DNA of 64,000 bases from VAZQ01 sp963841705 (GCA_963841705.1 CAWJDY010000025.1:1-64000); one strand, 5' to 3'; counted from the first letter of the stretch, positions 17,983-26,414 are shown. The notes: generated by a model from the letters alone, not told the origin. Translations and numbers: made by a program.

Positions 17983-19030
17983 GCAGCACCAGGGTGTTGA
18001 TGCGCTTGGGCACTTCGCCCACGGGGATGACGGCCTTGACCTTCATCGCCTGCGTGTCGATGGCGGTAACCGAGCGCAGGGCCGCGTTCGAGATGTAGAT
18101 CGTGCCGCCGTCGGGCGTGAACGTCACCCAGTTCGGCACCGCGGCGATCGGGCCGTGCCCCGGCAGCTTGAGGGTCGGCAGCGCGACCTCGCCGATGAGC
18201 TTGAGATCGGCAAGCGAATAGACGAACACCGCATTGTCGGGAATGCTGGTGACCCATAGTGTCTGGTTGTCCGGCGCTACCCCGAGGCCATGGGACGGCG
18301 AGGTCGCCCGCCCCGCACCGGTCTCGAACTCGGCCGCGGGCTCCGGCAACGCGATGCGCGCCACTTCCTTGCGCGCCGCGAAATCCACCACGGCAAAACC
18401 GTTGGTATCGGAGAGCTGCACGAAAACGCGCCTGGTCGCGCCATCCGGCCCCGCCTCGATCGCCATCGGGCGCACGCCGAGATCGAACGGGAGCTCCCAG
18501 ACCGGCGCCTCGCGCTCGAGATCGATCACGGTCATGCGCTTTGCCGCGATCGAGCCGGCGATCAGGTTCTTGCCGTCAGGGGTGACATAGATGTTGTGCA
18601 GCCGCCCGTTCACGGGGATGCTCTTGGTGCGAGCGAGCGTCCTGGCGTCGATCACATCCACGGCACCGGGTGCGCGGGCGATGGCGACGAAGATGCGCCC
18701 GCCATCCTTCGCCACAGCGATGTTGTTGGGATGATTGCTCAGCGGCACCTTCTTGATCAGCGCGCCGCTTGCTCGATCGAAGACGTCAAGCGTGGAATCG
18801 GCCTCGTTGCTGGCATAGACCCGGGCGCCGTCCGGCGACGGCGCAATGCCGTGAGCAGCTTCTATGCCCTTGATCTCCTGCACGACCGTGTTGGTTGCGG
18901 GGTCGATGGCATGAATGCTGTCGCCGGCACTGTTGGTGACATAGATGAGCGCGGAGCCGCCCCATGCCGGCGCCGCGGCCAGGCTCACCACGAGCCACAC
19001 ATGCCGCAATATGCGAAGGACTCCGTGCAT
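17978..19030 (-). CDS. Secreted YVTN-family beta-propeller protein
   Basis: 350 aa from ATG 19030, with AAGGAGA 6 nt upstream. The signal peptide (HVWLVVSLAAAPAWGGSA) is followed at once by the first blade ALIYVTNSAGDSIHAIDPAT. About seven YVTN-type repeats follow, with phrases such as HGIAPSPDGARVYASNEADS, HNIYVTPDGKNLIAGS and WVTFTPDGGTIYISNAALRS. It is predicted to be periplasmic. It is the first gene of an operon with an ABC ATPase and two permeases, which otherwise lacks a substrate-binding protein. Whether the propeller supplies ligand capture is inference. Similar propellers accompany PQQ-linked ABC systems, but those use a different transporter class. Confidence 0.88.
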   Translation of the reverse strand: MHGVLRILRHVWLVVSLAAAPAWGGSALIYVTNSAGDSIHAIDPATNTVVQEIKGIEAAHGIAPSPDGARVYASNEADSTLDVFDRASGALIKKVPLSNHPNNIAVAKDGGRIFVAIARAPGAVDVIDARTLARTKSIPVNGRLHNIYVTPDGKNLIAGSIAAKRMTVIDLEREAPVWELPFDLGVRPMAIEAGPDGATRRVFVQLSDTNGFAVVDFAARKEVARIALPEPAAEFETGAGRATSPSHGLGVAPDNQTLWVTSIPDNAVFVYSLADLKLIGEVALPTLKLPGHGPIAAVPNWVTFTPDGGTIYISNAALRSVTAIDTQAMKVKAVIPVGEVPKRINTLVLH

Positions 19031-19057
19031 GGCCGTCTCCTTTGGTCCTGGTCCGTT

Positions 19058-19085
19058 GTAGGGGCGAGGCATGCCTCGCCCCTAC
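19058..19085. repeat. 28-bp perfect palindrome (GTAGGGGCG family)
   Basis: GTAGGGGCGAGGCA followed by its exact reverse complement TGCCTCGCCCCTAC. It lies in the 5' flank of the propeller operon. Related palindromes with GTAGGGGCGGGTTT arms are at 40775, 56768, 61077 and 62501. Confidence 0.85.
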
Positions 19086-19234
19086 GTACATGAACGTAAA
19101 CGCAAGGTCAGCCCAACATCAAGCCAGTGGATCGGATCCACGACTGGAAAGTCGTGATCCAGCGCTGATATAAGGGAAGAGACTGTGGTTCCCACTCGCG
19201 GGTTGCACGGCGCCGCTTCGAGGAGAGACTAAAG

Positions 19235-20191
19235 ATGCCGCGACATGCGCACTACGTTCCGCACGGCGTCATTCCGGCCGTGCTGCTCCCGTTCAACGAC
19301 GATCTCTCCATCGATGAGCGCAGCTTCCGCAGTCATCTGCGCGACGTGGCCGCGACCAAGGGGCTCTCGGCCATCACCGTCAACGCGCATTCGACCGAAG
19401 TTGCATCGTGCAGCTTCGATGAGCAGCGCCGAGTGCTCGATGTCGCGCAGGACGAGATCGGCGAGCGGCTCCCGCTCGTGAACGGCGTGTGGGCTGACGG
19501 CAGCATCGAGGCCGCACGCATCGCCCGCATGGCGCACGAGGGGGGCGCCTCCGCGCTGCTTGTGTTTCCGCCGGCTCCGTTCACGCTCGGTCAGTCGCCC
19601 GAGATGGCAAGCGCCCATTTCAAACAGATTGCCGACGCGACCGATCTTCCCCTTATCGCTTTCCAGTATCCGCTCGCCACCGGGCAGGGCTATCCGCGCG
19701 ACACGTTGTTGCGGCTCATCGAGCAAGTGCCGACGGTGCGCGCGATCAAGGACTGGGCGGGGAATGTGCCGCAGCACGAGATGCACATCCGCACGCTGCA
19801 GAGCCTGCCGCGCCCCGTCAACGTGCTCACTACCCACAGCGCATGGCTGTTGAGCTCGCTCGTGCTCGGCTGCAACGGGCTTCTCTCCGGCAGCGGCAGC
19901 GTGATCCCGGATCTGCAGGCGCAGCTGTTCCGCGCCGTACAGGCCAAGGACCTCGGGGAGGCGCAGCGGCTCAATGACCGCATTTATCCCCTCGCCCGCG
20001 CGTTCTATGCCGATCCCTGGGCTGACATGCACAACCGCATGAAGGAGGCGCTGGTGCTGCTCGGGCGCCTGCCGCGCGCCGTCGTGCGCCCGCCGCTCGT
20101 CAAGCTCGGCCGCGACGAGATCGATCGCATCCGCCTCGCCCTGATCGAGGCGGGCCTGCTCGCAGCACGCGCAACGCGCGACGCGGCGTAG
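19235..20191 (+). CDS. DapA-family class I aldolase (dihydrodipicolinate synthase-like)
   Basis: 318 aa, with GAGGAGAG upstream of ATG 19235. TIM-barrel features: GVIPAVLLPFNDDLSIDE at the N-terminus, NAHSTEVAS near the pyruvate-binding site, Tyr in LIAFQYPLATG and the Schiff-base Lys in VRAIKDWAGN. The family condenses or cleaves pyruvate-type keto acids. The canonical GTTGE substrate motif of true DapA is replaced by VNAHSTE, so lysine biosynthesis is unlikely and a catabolic lyase or hydratase-aldolase role is more probable. The next gene (20210) is 18 nt downstream and likely co-transcribed. Confidence 0.88.
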   Translation: MPRHAHYVPHGVIPAVLLPFNDDLSIDERSFRSHLRDVAATKGLSAITVNAHSTEVASCSFDEQRRVLDVAQDEIGERLPLVNGVWADGSIEAARIARMAHEGGASALLVFPPAPFTLGQSPEMASAHFKQIADATDLPLIAFQYPLATGQGYPRDTLLRLIEQVPTVRAIKDWAGNVPQHEMHIRTLQSLPRPVNVLTTHSAWLLSSLVLGCNGLLSGSGSVIPDLQAQLFRAVQAKDLGEAQRLNDRIYPLARAFYADPWADMHNRMKEALVLLGRLPRAVVRPPLVKLGRDEIDRIRLALIEAGLLAARATRDAA

Positions 20192-20209
20192 GAGCACAGG
20201 AAGAGCAGC

Positions 20210-20467
20210 ATGAATCCCAAAGAAGGTCCGGGCGGTGGCCGCCGCATCGCATGGCAGAACCTGCTCACGGTGGCCAGCGCAACCATCCTGATCGGCGCAG
20301 AAGTGTTCGGTGCCGCCTTTGCCGCCGGCTGGGCGGTCGCCAACCTGCTCGACCTTGGACCTTATGGGGTGCACATCATGCAGGGGCTATTCTTCCTCTG
20401 CGGCCTCGCTGTCATGGTGGCGTTTGTCCGCAGCGCGCAGCGCGTTGAGCCGTTCACGACGAGCTGA
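20210..20467 (+). CDS. Small two-helix membrane protein
   Basis: 85 aa. Two hydrophobic segments (ILIGAEVFGAAFAAGWAVAN and IMQGLFFLCGLAVMVAFV) are joined by a short Gly/Pro loop. AGGA lies 8 nt before the ATG. It follows the aldolase gene on the same strand. The family is not recognised beyond general similarity to short inner-membrane proteins of rhizobia. Confidence 0.65.
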   Translation: MNPKEGPGGGRRIAWQNLLTVASATILIGAEVFGAAFAAGWAVANLLDLGPYGVHIMQGLFFLCGLAVMVAFVRSAQRVEPFTTS

Positions 20468-20624
20468 CGCCCCTCCACTATCGCGGGAGGCCGCAGCCGT
20501 TCATGCCTGTCATTCCGGCCGAGCGAGCCGGGCTTATCGCCCGGCGAGGGAGAGCCGGAATCCAGTAAGCAAAGCGACAGCCGATATGCGATAGCCCTGC
20601 GCGACAGCGTAGGCCGAATCCGCC

Positions 20625-22052
20625 CTACGAATTGGCGCGCGGCAATAGCGGCGCCGGGCTGATCCGCTCGTAAGCAAATGCCGCGGCCAGCAGTGCTGCA
20701 TCATGCGCCCAGGGCGCGGCCAGCTGCACGCCGAGCGGGGCTCCGCTTGCCGCAAATCCCGCCGGCATCGCGATTGCGGGGTGCCCGGTCAGATCGAAGA
20801 GGGAGAGATAGGGCGTCCATTCCGTGCGCAGGTCGCCCGCCTCCTTGCCGTCGACCATCAACGGCGCCGCGAGATCATGCTCGGCGGCCACCGGCGGGGC
20901 GGAGACGCAGGGCGTCAGGATGAGATCGAAATTCTGCAACACGGCCTGAACCGCGCGGAACAGCTCGGTGCGCTTGATCAGCGCGCGCTGCAAATCGAGG
21001 CCGCGATAGGCAAGCCCCGCATCGATGCCGGCCTTGAGCGTGGGGCTGAGTTTTGCGCGCTCATCGGGTTTGAGCGCGGCAAAGCGTGCGGCCCAGTTCG
21101 ACTGCTGCAGGATGCGCCACACCGGATCGGGATTTTCGAGCGGGCAGGTTTCTTCCGTCACGCGTGCGCCCAGGCTTGCGAGCACGCCGGCAGCTTTGCG
21201 CGTTGCCGCAATGATCTCATCGGCGACGTGAGAGTTGCCCGTCCGCTTCCAAAGCAGCACCCGAGCGCCCTCCATTGCGCTCTGAGCGAGGGCAGCTACC
21301 GCCTTCGGTTTTGCGCGCGTGAGGCTGTGCGGATCGACCGGCGATGCGCCGGCGATCACGTCGAGCCCCATCGCGATGTCGCTCACTTTGCGCGCCAGCA
21401 GTCCGAGATGAATGAAGTTTGCGAACGCCTCCGGCACGCGATCATGCGGTGCCGTGCCGAGAGTGGGCTTGAGCCCGAAAACCCCGGTGCAAGCCGCCGG
21501 CAGCCGGGTGGAGCAGCCGGCGTCGGTCGCGAGCGAGAGGGACGACAGTCCGGCTGCGGCGGCAACCCCGGCTCCGGCGGACGAGCCGCCGCACGTGAGC
21601 TCCGGCGCCCAGGGGTTGCGGGTCAACCCTGTCAGCGGCGAGAAACCAAGCGGCGAATGCGCGAACTCGGTGGTCGTGGTCTTGCCGATCACGACGGCGC
21701 CTGCCGCCCGCAGCCGCGCGACAGCGGCGATATCCGACTTCGCTGGCGGCGCCTGCGCCATCAGCAGCGAGCCCCAGCGTGTGGGCAGACCGGCAACGTC
21801 GAGGATGTCCTTGACCGCGACCGGCACGCCGGCAAGCGGTCCCGGATCCGCGCCGCGCGCGATCGCATCGGCAATCTCGGTTGCGCGCGCATTGGCGCCC
21901 GCATCGTCGATCACAGCAAAGGCATTGAGCCGCTCCCGCAGCGCGTGCGCGCGTTGCAGGGTCATGCGCACGGTCGCGCGCGGATCACGTTGTCCGCCGC
22001 GGTGCTCGCGCGCGAGCGTCATCGCATCCGGCAACGTCCCGCTCAGCTCCAT
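20625..22052 (-). CDS. Amidase-signature-family hydrolase
   Basis: 475 aa from ATG 22052; a longer frame would overlap the divergent neighbour. The amidase signature triad is present: Lys in VPVAVKDILDVAG, cis-Ser in ELTCGGSSAGAGVAAAAG and nucleophile Ser in LATDAGCSTRLPAACTG. The last motif is usually DxGGSIRxPA; here GGSI is GCST, with the nucleophile retained. It ends with VQLAAPWAHDAALLAAAF. The enzymes hydrolyse amides; the substrate cannot be told. It is divergent from the ABM/MaiA pair. Confidence 0.88.
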   Translation of the reverse strand: MELSGTLPDAMTLAREHRGGQRDPRATVRMTLQRAHALRERLNAFAVIDDAGANARATEIADAIARGADPGPLAGVPVAVKDILDVAGLPTRWGSLLMAQAPPAKSDIAAVARLRAAGAVVIGKTTTTEFAHSPLGFSPLTGLTRNPWAPELTCGGSSAGAGVAAAAGLSSLSLATDAGCSTRLPAACTGVFGLKPTLGTAPHDRVPEAFANFIHLGLLARKVSDIAMGLDVIAGASPVDPHSLTRAKPKAVAALAQSAMEGARVLLWKRTGNSHVADEIIAATRKAAGVLASLGARVTEETCPLENPDPVWRILQQSNWAARFAALKPDERAKLSPTLKAGIDAGLAYRGLDLQRALIKRTELFRAVQAVLQNFDLILTPCVSAPPVAAEHDLAAPLMVDGKEAGDLRTEWTPYLSLFDLTGHPAIAMPAGFAASGAPLGVQLAAPWAHDAALLAAAFAYERISPAPLLPRANS

Positions 22053-22120
22053 GGCGCCTGCTTGCCAAAAATTTTCGAGTTCATCAGTATGGTCCGGACT
22101 GCAAACATCAGGAGCATGCG

Positions 22121-22489
22121 ATGGCACAGGAGCCGCTGGCAACCAAGGGCAATTACCTGCACATCTACGATTTCCGCGTGCAAAAGGGCCATGAGGAAGA
22201 GTTCATCAAGTCGTTCGAGAAATTCGACTACTCCGACGGCAATCCCATGCACAAGTCGAAGGCGCAGGTGAAGGATGGGGTGCTTTGCCGCGATACCGAG
22301 GATCCGCAGCGCTTCTTTTTGATCGCTGAATGGGCCGACATCGAGGAGCACGCACGCATCCGCAAGATTCTCGCCAACGAGATCAAGCCGGAATTCGTCA
22401 AATATATCGAAGGCGGCAAGTTCATCCCCAAATACGTGGAGGTGGTATCGTCCACGCCCGACGAGATTCTCAACAAGGCGGCCTCCTGA
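22121..22489 (+). CDS. Small antibiotic-biosynthesis-monooxygenase (ABM)-like protein
   Basis: 122 aa with AGGAG upstream. It has the ferredoxin-like ABM pattern: NYLHIYDFRVQKGHEEEFIK as first strand and helix, then RFFLIAEWADIEEHARIRK as the W-containing strand. Such dimeric alpha/beta barrels include quinol monooxygenases and many uncharacterised proteins. It precedes the MaiA-type gene by 9 nt and is likely co-expressed with it. Function within an aromatic pathway is possible but unproven. Confidence 0.7.
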   Translation: MAQEPLATKGNYLHIYDFRVQKGHEEEFIKSFEKFDYSDGNPMHKSKAQVKDGVLCRDTEDPQRFFLIAEWADIEEHARIRKILANEIKPEFVKYIEGGKFIPKYVEVVSSTPDEILNKAAS

Positions 22490-22498
22490 CCTGCGCAA

Positions 22499-23143
22499 AT
22501 GCGCCGGCTCTACACGTTTTTCCGGTCCTCGACTTCCTATCGGCTGCGCATCGCGCTTGCTCTCAAGGGACTCGAATGGGAGCCGTGCTATGTCAGCCTG
22601 CCGCGCATGGAGCACCGCGCGCAGGACTACATGGCATTGAACCCGCAAGGCCTTGTCCCGGCGTTGATCGAGGATGACGGCGCGGTGCTCGCGCAGAGCC
22701 TCGCCATGATCGAATATCTGGAGGAGAAATATCCCGATCCGCCGCTGCTGCCGCGAGATCCCATCGAGCGCGCTTATGTGCGCGGGCTTTCTCAGATCAT
22801 CGGCTGCGATATCCACCCGCTCAACAATGTCCGCGTGCTCAAATGGCTCGCCAGCCGGTGGGAGCTCAGCGAGGACGAGGTGAACGAGTGGTATGCCCAC
22901 TGGATCGCCGAGGGGATGCGCTCGTTCGAGGCGAGCCTCAACCAGCACAAGCGCTTTGGGAAATTCTGTCTGGGCAATAGCGTGACCATGGCGGACGTGT
23001 GCCTGGTCCCGCAGATTGCCAACGCGCGGCGGTTCAAGTGTCCGCTGGACGATTTTCCGCGTTCGGTTGCCATCGCAGATCTGGCGGCGCAGCTTCCCGC
23101 CTTCGAGGCGGCGCATCCCTCCGTTCAAGGCGACGCGGCGTAG
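22499..23143 (+). CDS. maiA: Maleylacetoacetate/maleylpyruvate isomerase, zeta-class GST
   Basis: 214 aa. The zeta-GST signature SSTSYRLRIALALKG contains the glutathione-activating Ser. NPQGLVPAL and QSLAMIEYLEEKYP follow in the thioredoxin fold. The helical domain has CDIHPLNNVRVLKWL, diagnostic of MaiA. The enzyme isomerises the cis ring-cleavage product (maleylacetoacetate or maleylpyruvate) to the trans form using glutathione. No ring-cleavage dioxygenase is in the window. The divergently oriented Rieske oxygenase nearby would suit a gentisate-type route (inference). Confidence 0.85.
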   Translation: MRRLYTFFRSSTSYRLRIALALKGLEWEPCYVSLPRMEHRAQDYMALNPQGLVPALIEDDGAVLAQSLAMIEYLEEKYPDPPLLPRDPIERAYVRGLSQIIGCDIHPLNNVRVLKWLASRWELSEDEVNEWYAHWIAEGMRSFEASLNQHKRFGKFCLGNSVTMADVCLVPQIANARRFKCPLDDFPRSVAIADLAAQLPAFEAAHPSVQGDAA

Positions 23144-23200
23144 GGTGAGTTAGCTGCACAACTCGGCCGCACGCGGCCGAGTTGTGCAGCGTAACCCACC
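23141..23200. repeat. GTAGGGTGGGTTA-type hairpin element A
   Basis: Outer arms TAGGGTGAGTTA and TAACCCACC enclose a perfect 18-bp stem: GCTGCACAACTCGGCCGC (23153-23170), loop AC, GCGGCCGAGTTGTGCAGC (23173-23190). It overlaps the maiA stop codon and could end its transcript. Confidence 0.85.
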
Positions 23201-23230
23201 GCAATACGGGGACATGTCTGAGGCTAGATG

Positions 23231-23290
23231 GTGGGTTACGCGGCACGAGTTGGCTGTATGCAGCCGACTCGTGCCGCTAACCCACCCTAC
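23231..23290. repeat. GTAGGGTGGGTTA-type hairpin element B
   Basis: Arms GTGGGTTA and TAACCCACCCTAC enclose CGGCACGAGTTGGCTG (23241-23256), loop TATG, CAGCCGACTCGTGCCG (23261-23276). The single non-Watson-Crick position is a G-T wobble. It lies 30 nt after element A, between convergent genes. Confidence 0.85.
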
Positions 23291-23300
23291 CTGAAAGACA

Positions 23301-23819
23301 TCACACCGGCAGGCAGAGGGCGTTGTCGATCAGCAGGCTGTCGTAGATGCAGCGGCGCTCCGCGAGCTTGAGCGCCCCGTCGACCCGCCGGAACACGTCA
23401 TGATAAGCGCCGACCTGATGCAGCTTGGCTTCGGGCCGGTCGTAGAGGACCTGAATCAGGACGTAGTTCGCCCGCGCCCGGATGCCGCCATCAGGCGCTT
23501 GCCCGAGAACCTGCAGATTGCCGACGATGTGCCGCAGGTAACGCGGGGCAAACATCGTGGTCTTCTCCAGCGCAAAGGCGCGGTCGTAGATCATCCGCTT
23601 GCTGTCGCAATAGATGAGCCCGACCGGCATGCCGTGGTCGGCGTTCTCGCGCGAGATGACCACGTAGAACGCGTCCTCCGTGAACATCTCGACCCAGTCC
23701 AGGAGCCGCTGCTCGTCCAGCGCCGCGGCATAGGCCGCATTGAACTCATTGACTTCCTGATAGAGCAGCAGCGTGTCGAGCCGGGCATCGCGGGTATTGG
23801 CCGAGCTGACGTCGAGCAT
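23301..23819 (-). CDS. Ring-hydroxylating oxygenase beta subunit
   Basis: 172 aa with the NTF2-like fold of RHO small subunits: EVNEFNAAYAAALDEQRLLD, then WVEMFTEDAFYVVISREN, RYLRHIVGNLQV and ANYVLIQVLYDRPEAKLHQV. It follows the alpha subunit by 10 nt. It has a structural role in the alpha3beta3 hexamer. No ferredoxin or reductase gene is adjacent, so electron delivery must come from elsewhere. Confidence 0.9.
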   Translation of the reverse strand: MLDVSSANTRDARLDTLLLYQEVNEFNAAYAAALDEQRLLDWVEMFTEDAFYVVISRENADHGMPVGLIYCDSKRMIYDRAFALEKTTMFAPRYLRHIVGNLQVLGQAPDGGIRARANYVLIQVLYDRPEAKLHQVGAYHDVFRRVDGALKLAERRCIYDSLLIDNALCLPV

Positions 23820-23829
23820 TGTGTCGACC

Positions 23830-25137
23830 CTACACTCCCATCTCCTGGCGCCAGTGCTTGTACATCGCGCGTATTGCCGCCTCCGATATCAAAGTGTCGG
23901 CAGTGCCGGCTTCGGTTGCGGGGTCGAGCTTCACCAAGTGGCGCTTGTCGGGGACCCGCCGCATGCCGTCCTGCACGAATTTCATCGCCTCGTTGTCTTC
24001 CAGGCCGAGGAAGCCGGCCGGTCCCATCAGATTGCCTTGCCGCAGCCGATGCCGGGTCATCTCCTCGTCATCGCCTTCGAAGCCGAACATGGTCCATTTC
24101 ATGATGAACTCGTGCGGACCATTGGGCACGATCTGCCGGATGCCGAGCGTGTTCATCTCCCGCTGCACGATCAGGTTCGGCCAGATCGTGGACATGGTCA
24201 CCGACCATGGGCTGTCGAATTCCTGGATGAAGTTCATGAAGCGGGGCTCCCGCAACTCCATGCCCTCCTTGTAGGCGCGCATCTCCTTCTTGTCGGCGGC
24301 TGCAATGTTCTTTGTCTCTGACTTGGCGGAGGCCATCACCCCGTGGCGGCCGCTCTGATCAGTGAGCATCAGCGAACGGTTGCCAGCCACCAGGAGGCCG
24401 AAGGTAACCAGGAATGTGTGCAGCAGCGTGGCGTGATAGGGATCTTTCAGATTCTCATGATAGAGCTTCCAGTTGCCCGGAAGCGAGTGGCGGTAGTGCC
24501 CGAGCACCTTGGGCTTGCGCCCGTCGAACGTCGCCTCGAATTCGCGCAGCACATCCGGGCCGAGGTAGTCGGCAAATGATCCCATGTCATTGCGGTAGGA
24601 GGCGAACACCACGCCGCGATGGGTCGTGACATTCAGTTTGCGCAGCCCGTGCTCCGCCGGGTTGAAGCTTTTCGGCATCCCGCCTTTGCCGCCCACGCCG
24701 CGCCGGAACGGCACGCCGATGAGATTGCCTTTGAGATCGTAGGTCCACTGGTGATAGGGACAGATAAACTCGTTGACGTTGCCGGAGAGCTCACGGCAGA
24801 ACTCGGCGGCGCGGTGAACGCACCGGTTCTCGACCACATTGATCGATCCGTCCTTCGCTCGGGCAACCACGACTGGGGTCGGGCCAACATGAGAGCGGAT
24901 GAAGTCGCCGGGATTTGGCAGCTCCGCCTCGAGCCCGACGTAGTTCCAGGTCGGCCCATGGAAGATGCGCTCGATCTCGCGCCGATAGATGTTCTCGTCG
25001 GTGTAGACCCAGTCGGGAATTTCAGTGAGATCGCCGGGCCAGACATGTTGTCGATCGAAAAGGACGGTATGTTCGGTCGCGCCTCGGTCCTTGTCGACAC
25101 CGCTTCCAGGCTGGATTTCGGATACATTCGCGCTCAT
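23830..25137 (-). CDS. Rieske ring-hydroxylating oxygenase alpha subunit
   Basis: 435 aa, strong GGAGG site before ATG 25137. The Rieske centre is CVHRAAEFC with FICPYHQWTYD (C-x-H, then C-x2-H). The mononuclear iron site shows NWKLYHENLKDPYHATLLHT, with the bridging Asp and both His. The segment GNLIGVPFRRGVGGKGGMP and the overall length resemble salicylate 5-hydroxylase-type large subunits, but substrate cannot be fixed from sequence alone. It pairs with the beta subunit downstream. The MaiA-type isomerase 700 nt away would fit a salicylate-to-gentisate route (inference). Confidence 0.9.
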   Translation of the reverse strand: MSANVSEIQPGSGVDKDRGATEHTVLFDRQHVWPGDLTEIPDWVYTDENIYRREIERIFHGPTWNYVGLEAELPNPGDFIRSHVGPTPVVVARAKDGSINVVENRCVHRAAEFCRELSGNVNEFICPYHQWTYDLKGNLIGVPFRRGVGGKGGMPKSFNPAEHGLRKLNVTTHRGVVFASYRNDMGSFADYLGPDVLREFEATFDGRKPKVLGHYRHSLPGNWKLYHENLKDPYHATLLHTFLVTFGLLVAGNRSLMLTDQSGRHGVMASAKSETKNIAAADKKEMRAYKEGMELREPRFMNFIQEFDSPWSVTMSTIWPNLIVQREMNTLGIRQIVPNGPHEFIMKWTMFGFEGDDEEMTRHRLRQGNLMGPAGFLGLEDNEAMKFVQDGMRRVPDKRHLVKLDPATEAGTADTLISEAAIRAMYKHWRQEMGV

Positions 25138-25240
25138 GCTGCCTCCGCGAGTCCGAGCCGCTGTAGCACAGTTGGGGGGTGGGCAAAATCGCTGCGGGGT
25201 CGCCTTACCAGCAAGGTCGGCTGAGTGTGCTTGCTGCTGG

Positions 25241-25528
25241 GGCTACTACAAATTCTCCCGCAAGGTCGGTGATTTTGCCGAGGCGAGTGCTGCTGCCGTG
25301 TTCGATCCACAGAACGGTGCGGCGAGGCTCTACCCGGGTGCCCTGCGCGGCTCGCCACTGTCACTGGACAAACTGGCGCGTGACGTTGCCACGCGCGGGC
25401 GCGCCGCCGCAGCGCGAGTCAATGTCGCGGACGCGCTGAGCGAGGTGGCCCCAACTCTCGATTCCGTCGAGCAGCGGATGGCGACAACGGTAGTCCTGCG
25501 GGCGCTCGATCAGGCGCTGGGCTCGTGA
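25241..25528 (+). pseudogene. CoxM-type FAD subunit, C-terminal fragment
   Basis: The plus frame reads GYYKFSRKVGDFAEASAAAV through LYPGALRGSPLSLDKLARDV to TLDSVEQRMATTVVLRALDQ, ending TGA 25526-25528. This is the C-terminal third of the FAD-binding subunit of CO-dehydrogenase/xanthine-dehydrogenase-family enzymes. The FAD-binding N-terminal two thirds are missing upstream, where the divergent oxygenase promoter now lies. Its stop overlaps the GTG of the following coxS-like frame, as in intact operons, so an operon was cut. Confidence 0.82.
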
Positions 25529-25945
25529 CCCCGCTGACGCTCACGGTGAACGGCCGCAAGGTGTGCCGGCTCACCGGCACGCACCTGGGCTGCGAGCACG
25601 GCGTGTGCAGCGCGTGCGCCGAATTGGTCGACGAGGAGCCGGTGCGTTCCTGCATCGCTTTTGCCGTGACGTGCGATGGGCAGTCGGTGCGGACCATCGA
25701 AGGATTCGAGGACGATGCACTGATGCAGCGCTGCGTGAAGCGTTTATGCGAGAGCACGCTCTGCAATGCGGATTCTGCACGCCTGGCATGCTGATCGCGG
25801 CGTTCGACATCGTGAAGCGGCTGCCGCGGGCGGACGAGAACCGGATCCGCATGGAGCTCGCGGGCAACCTTTGTCGCTGCACCGGCTATCGCGGGATTAT
25901 CGCTGCAGTTCGCAGCGTCGCGGAGACCCAGGACGGCTCCAACGT
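25525..25945 (+). pseudogene. CoxS-type [2Fe-2S] subunit with internal deletion and frameshift
   Basis: Begins GTG 25525 as TPLTLTVNGRKV and jumps to CRLTGTHLGCEHGVCSACAE, so about 20 residues that normally precede LTGTHLGC are deleted. After DDALMQRC the frame shifts near 25740-25745. The remainder, REHALQCGFCTPGMLIAAFD and GNLCRCTGYRGIIAAV, is in another frame. All iron-sulfur cysteines are still recognisable, yet no single frame encodes the protein. It is a clear pseudogene within a decayed coxM-coxS-coxG set. Confidence 0.85.
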
Positions 25946-26335
25946 CGCAACTGAACCGGAACGCAGGGCCGCTGCGGCGTCGTTCCAGGCCTTTGCGCCG
26001 AGCATCAGCGCGGGGGCCGTCCCACGATCGGAGGTCGTGGCGGCCGCGGCCGAAGCGGGCGCCGCTCCTGGCAAAGGGGCAAATCGGTTCGAGGAAAGCT
26101 TTGTCATCAATTGTGCTCGAGTATAGCCTGCAAGGAATGCTGGCCCAGTTTTTCCCGCACCACGCTGGTCCAGGATCTGGGCCGGCGGCTGGTCGCCGAT
26201 TTTGCCGAGAACCTCAACCGCCGCTTGTAGGACGGGAGCGCCGCGGCAGTCGGTCGCAGGACCGCCCCGCTGAACCTGGTCCAACTGATCTGGGAGATAA
26301 TCCGTGCGCGGTTTCGTAAGCTGATGTCGGGCTAG
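25946..26335 (+). pseudogene. CoxG-like (SRPBCC) tail with frameshift and nonsense codon
   Basis: GANRFEESFVINCARV ends at a stop. The next frame gives EYSLQGMLAQF, then after an apparent 1-nt shift in a T-run SRTTLVQDLGRRLVADFAEN and LNRRL end at in-frame TAG 26228-26230. The same frame continues TAPLNLVQLIWEIIRARFRK to TAG 26333-26335. YSLQGMLAQFSR and ADFAENL are typical of CoxG, a membrane-associated maturation factor. At least two lesions separate these pieces. Confidence 0.75.
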
Positions 26336-26387
26336 TTCGGCGCCCCGGCAGGCGAAGGTTTGGCGGAGCCGGGATTGCGCATAGAAA

Positions 26388-26414
26388 AAGCCCCGCCGAT
26401 ACGCCGCGGGGCTT
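26388..26414. terminator. Bidirectional terminator-like hairpin
   Basis: AAGCCCCGC, loop CGATACGCC, GCGGGGCTT, with A-rich sequence on the left flank giving a T-run on the minus strand. It separates the cox pseudogenes from the small minus-strand gene. Confidence 0.7.

Noticed and set aside
25025..25240. Upstream extension of the coxM-like frame
   Set aside because: This part is antisense to the Rieske alpha-subunit gene and lacks CoxM similarity; homology begins near 25241.
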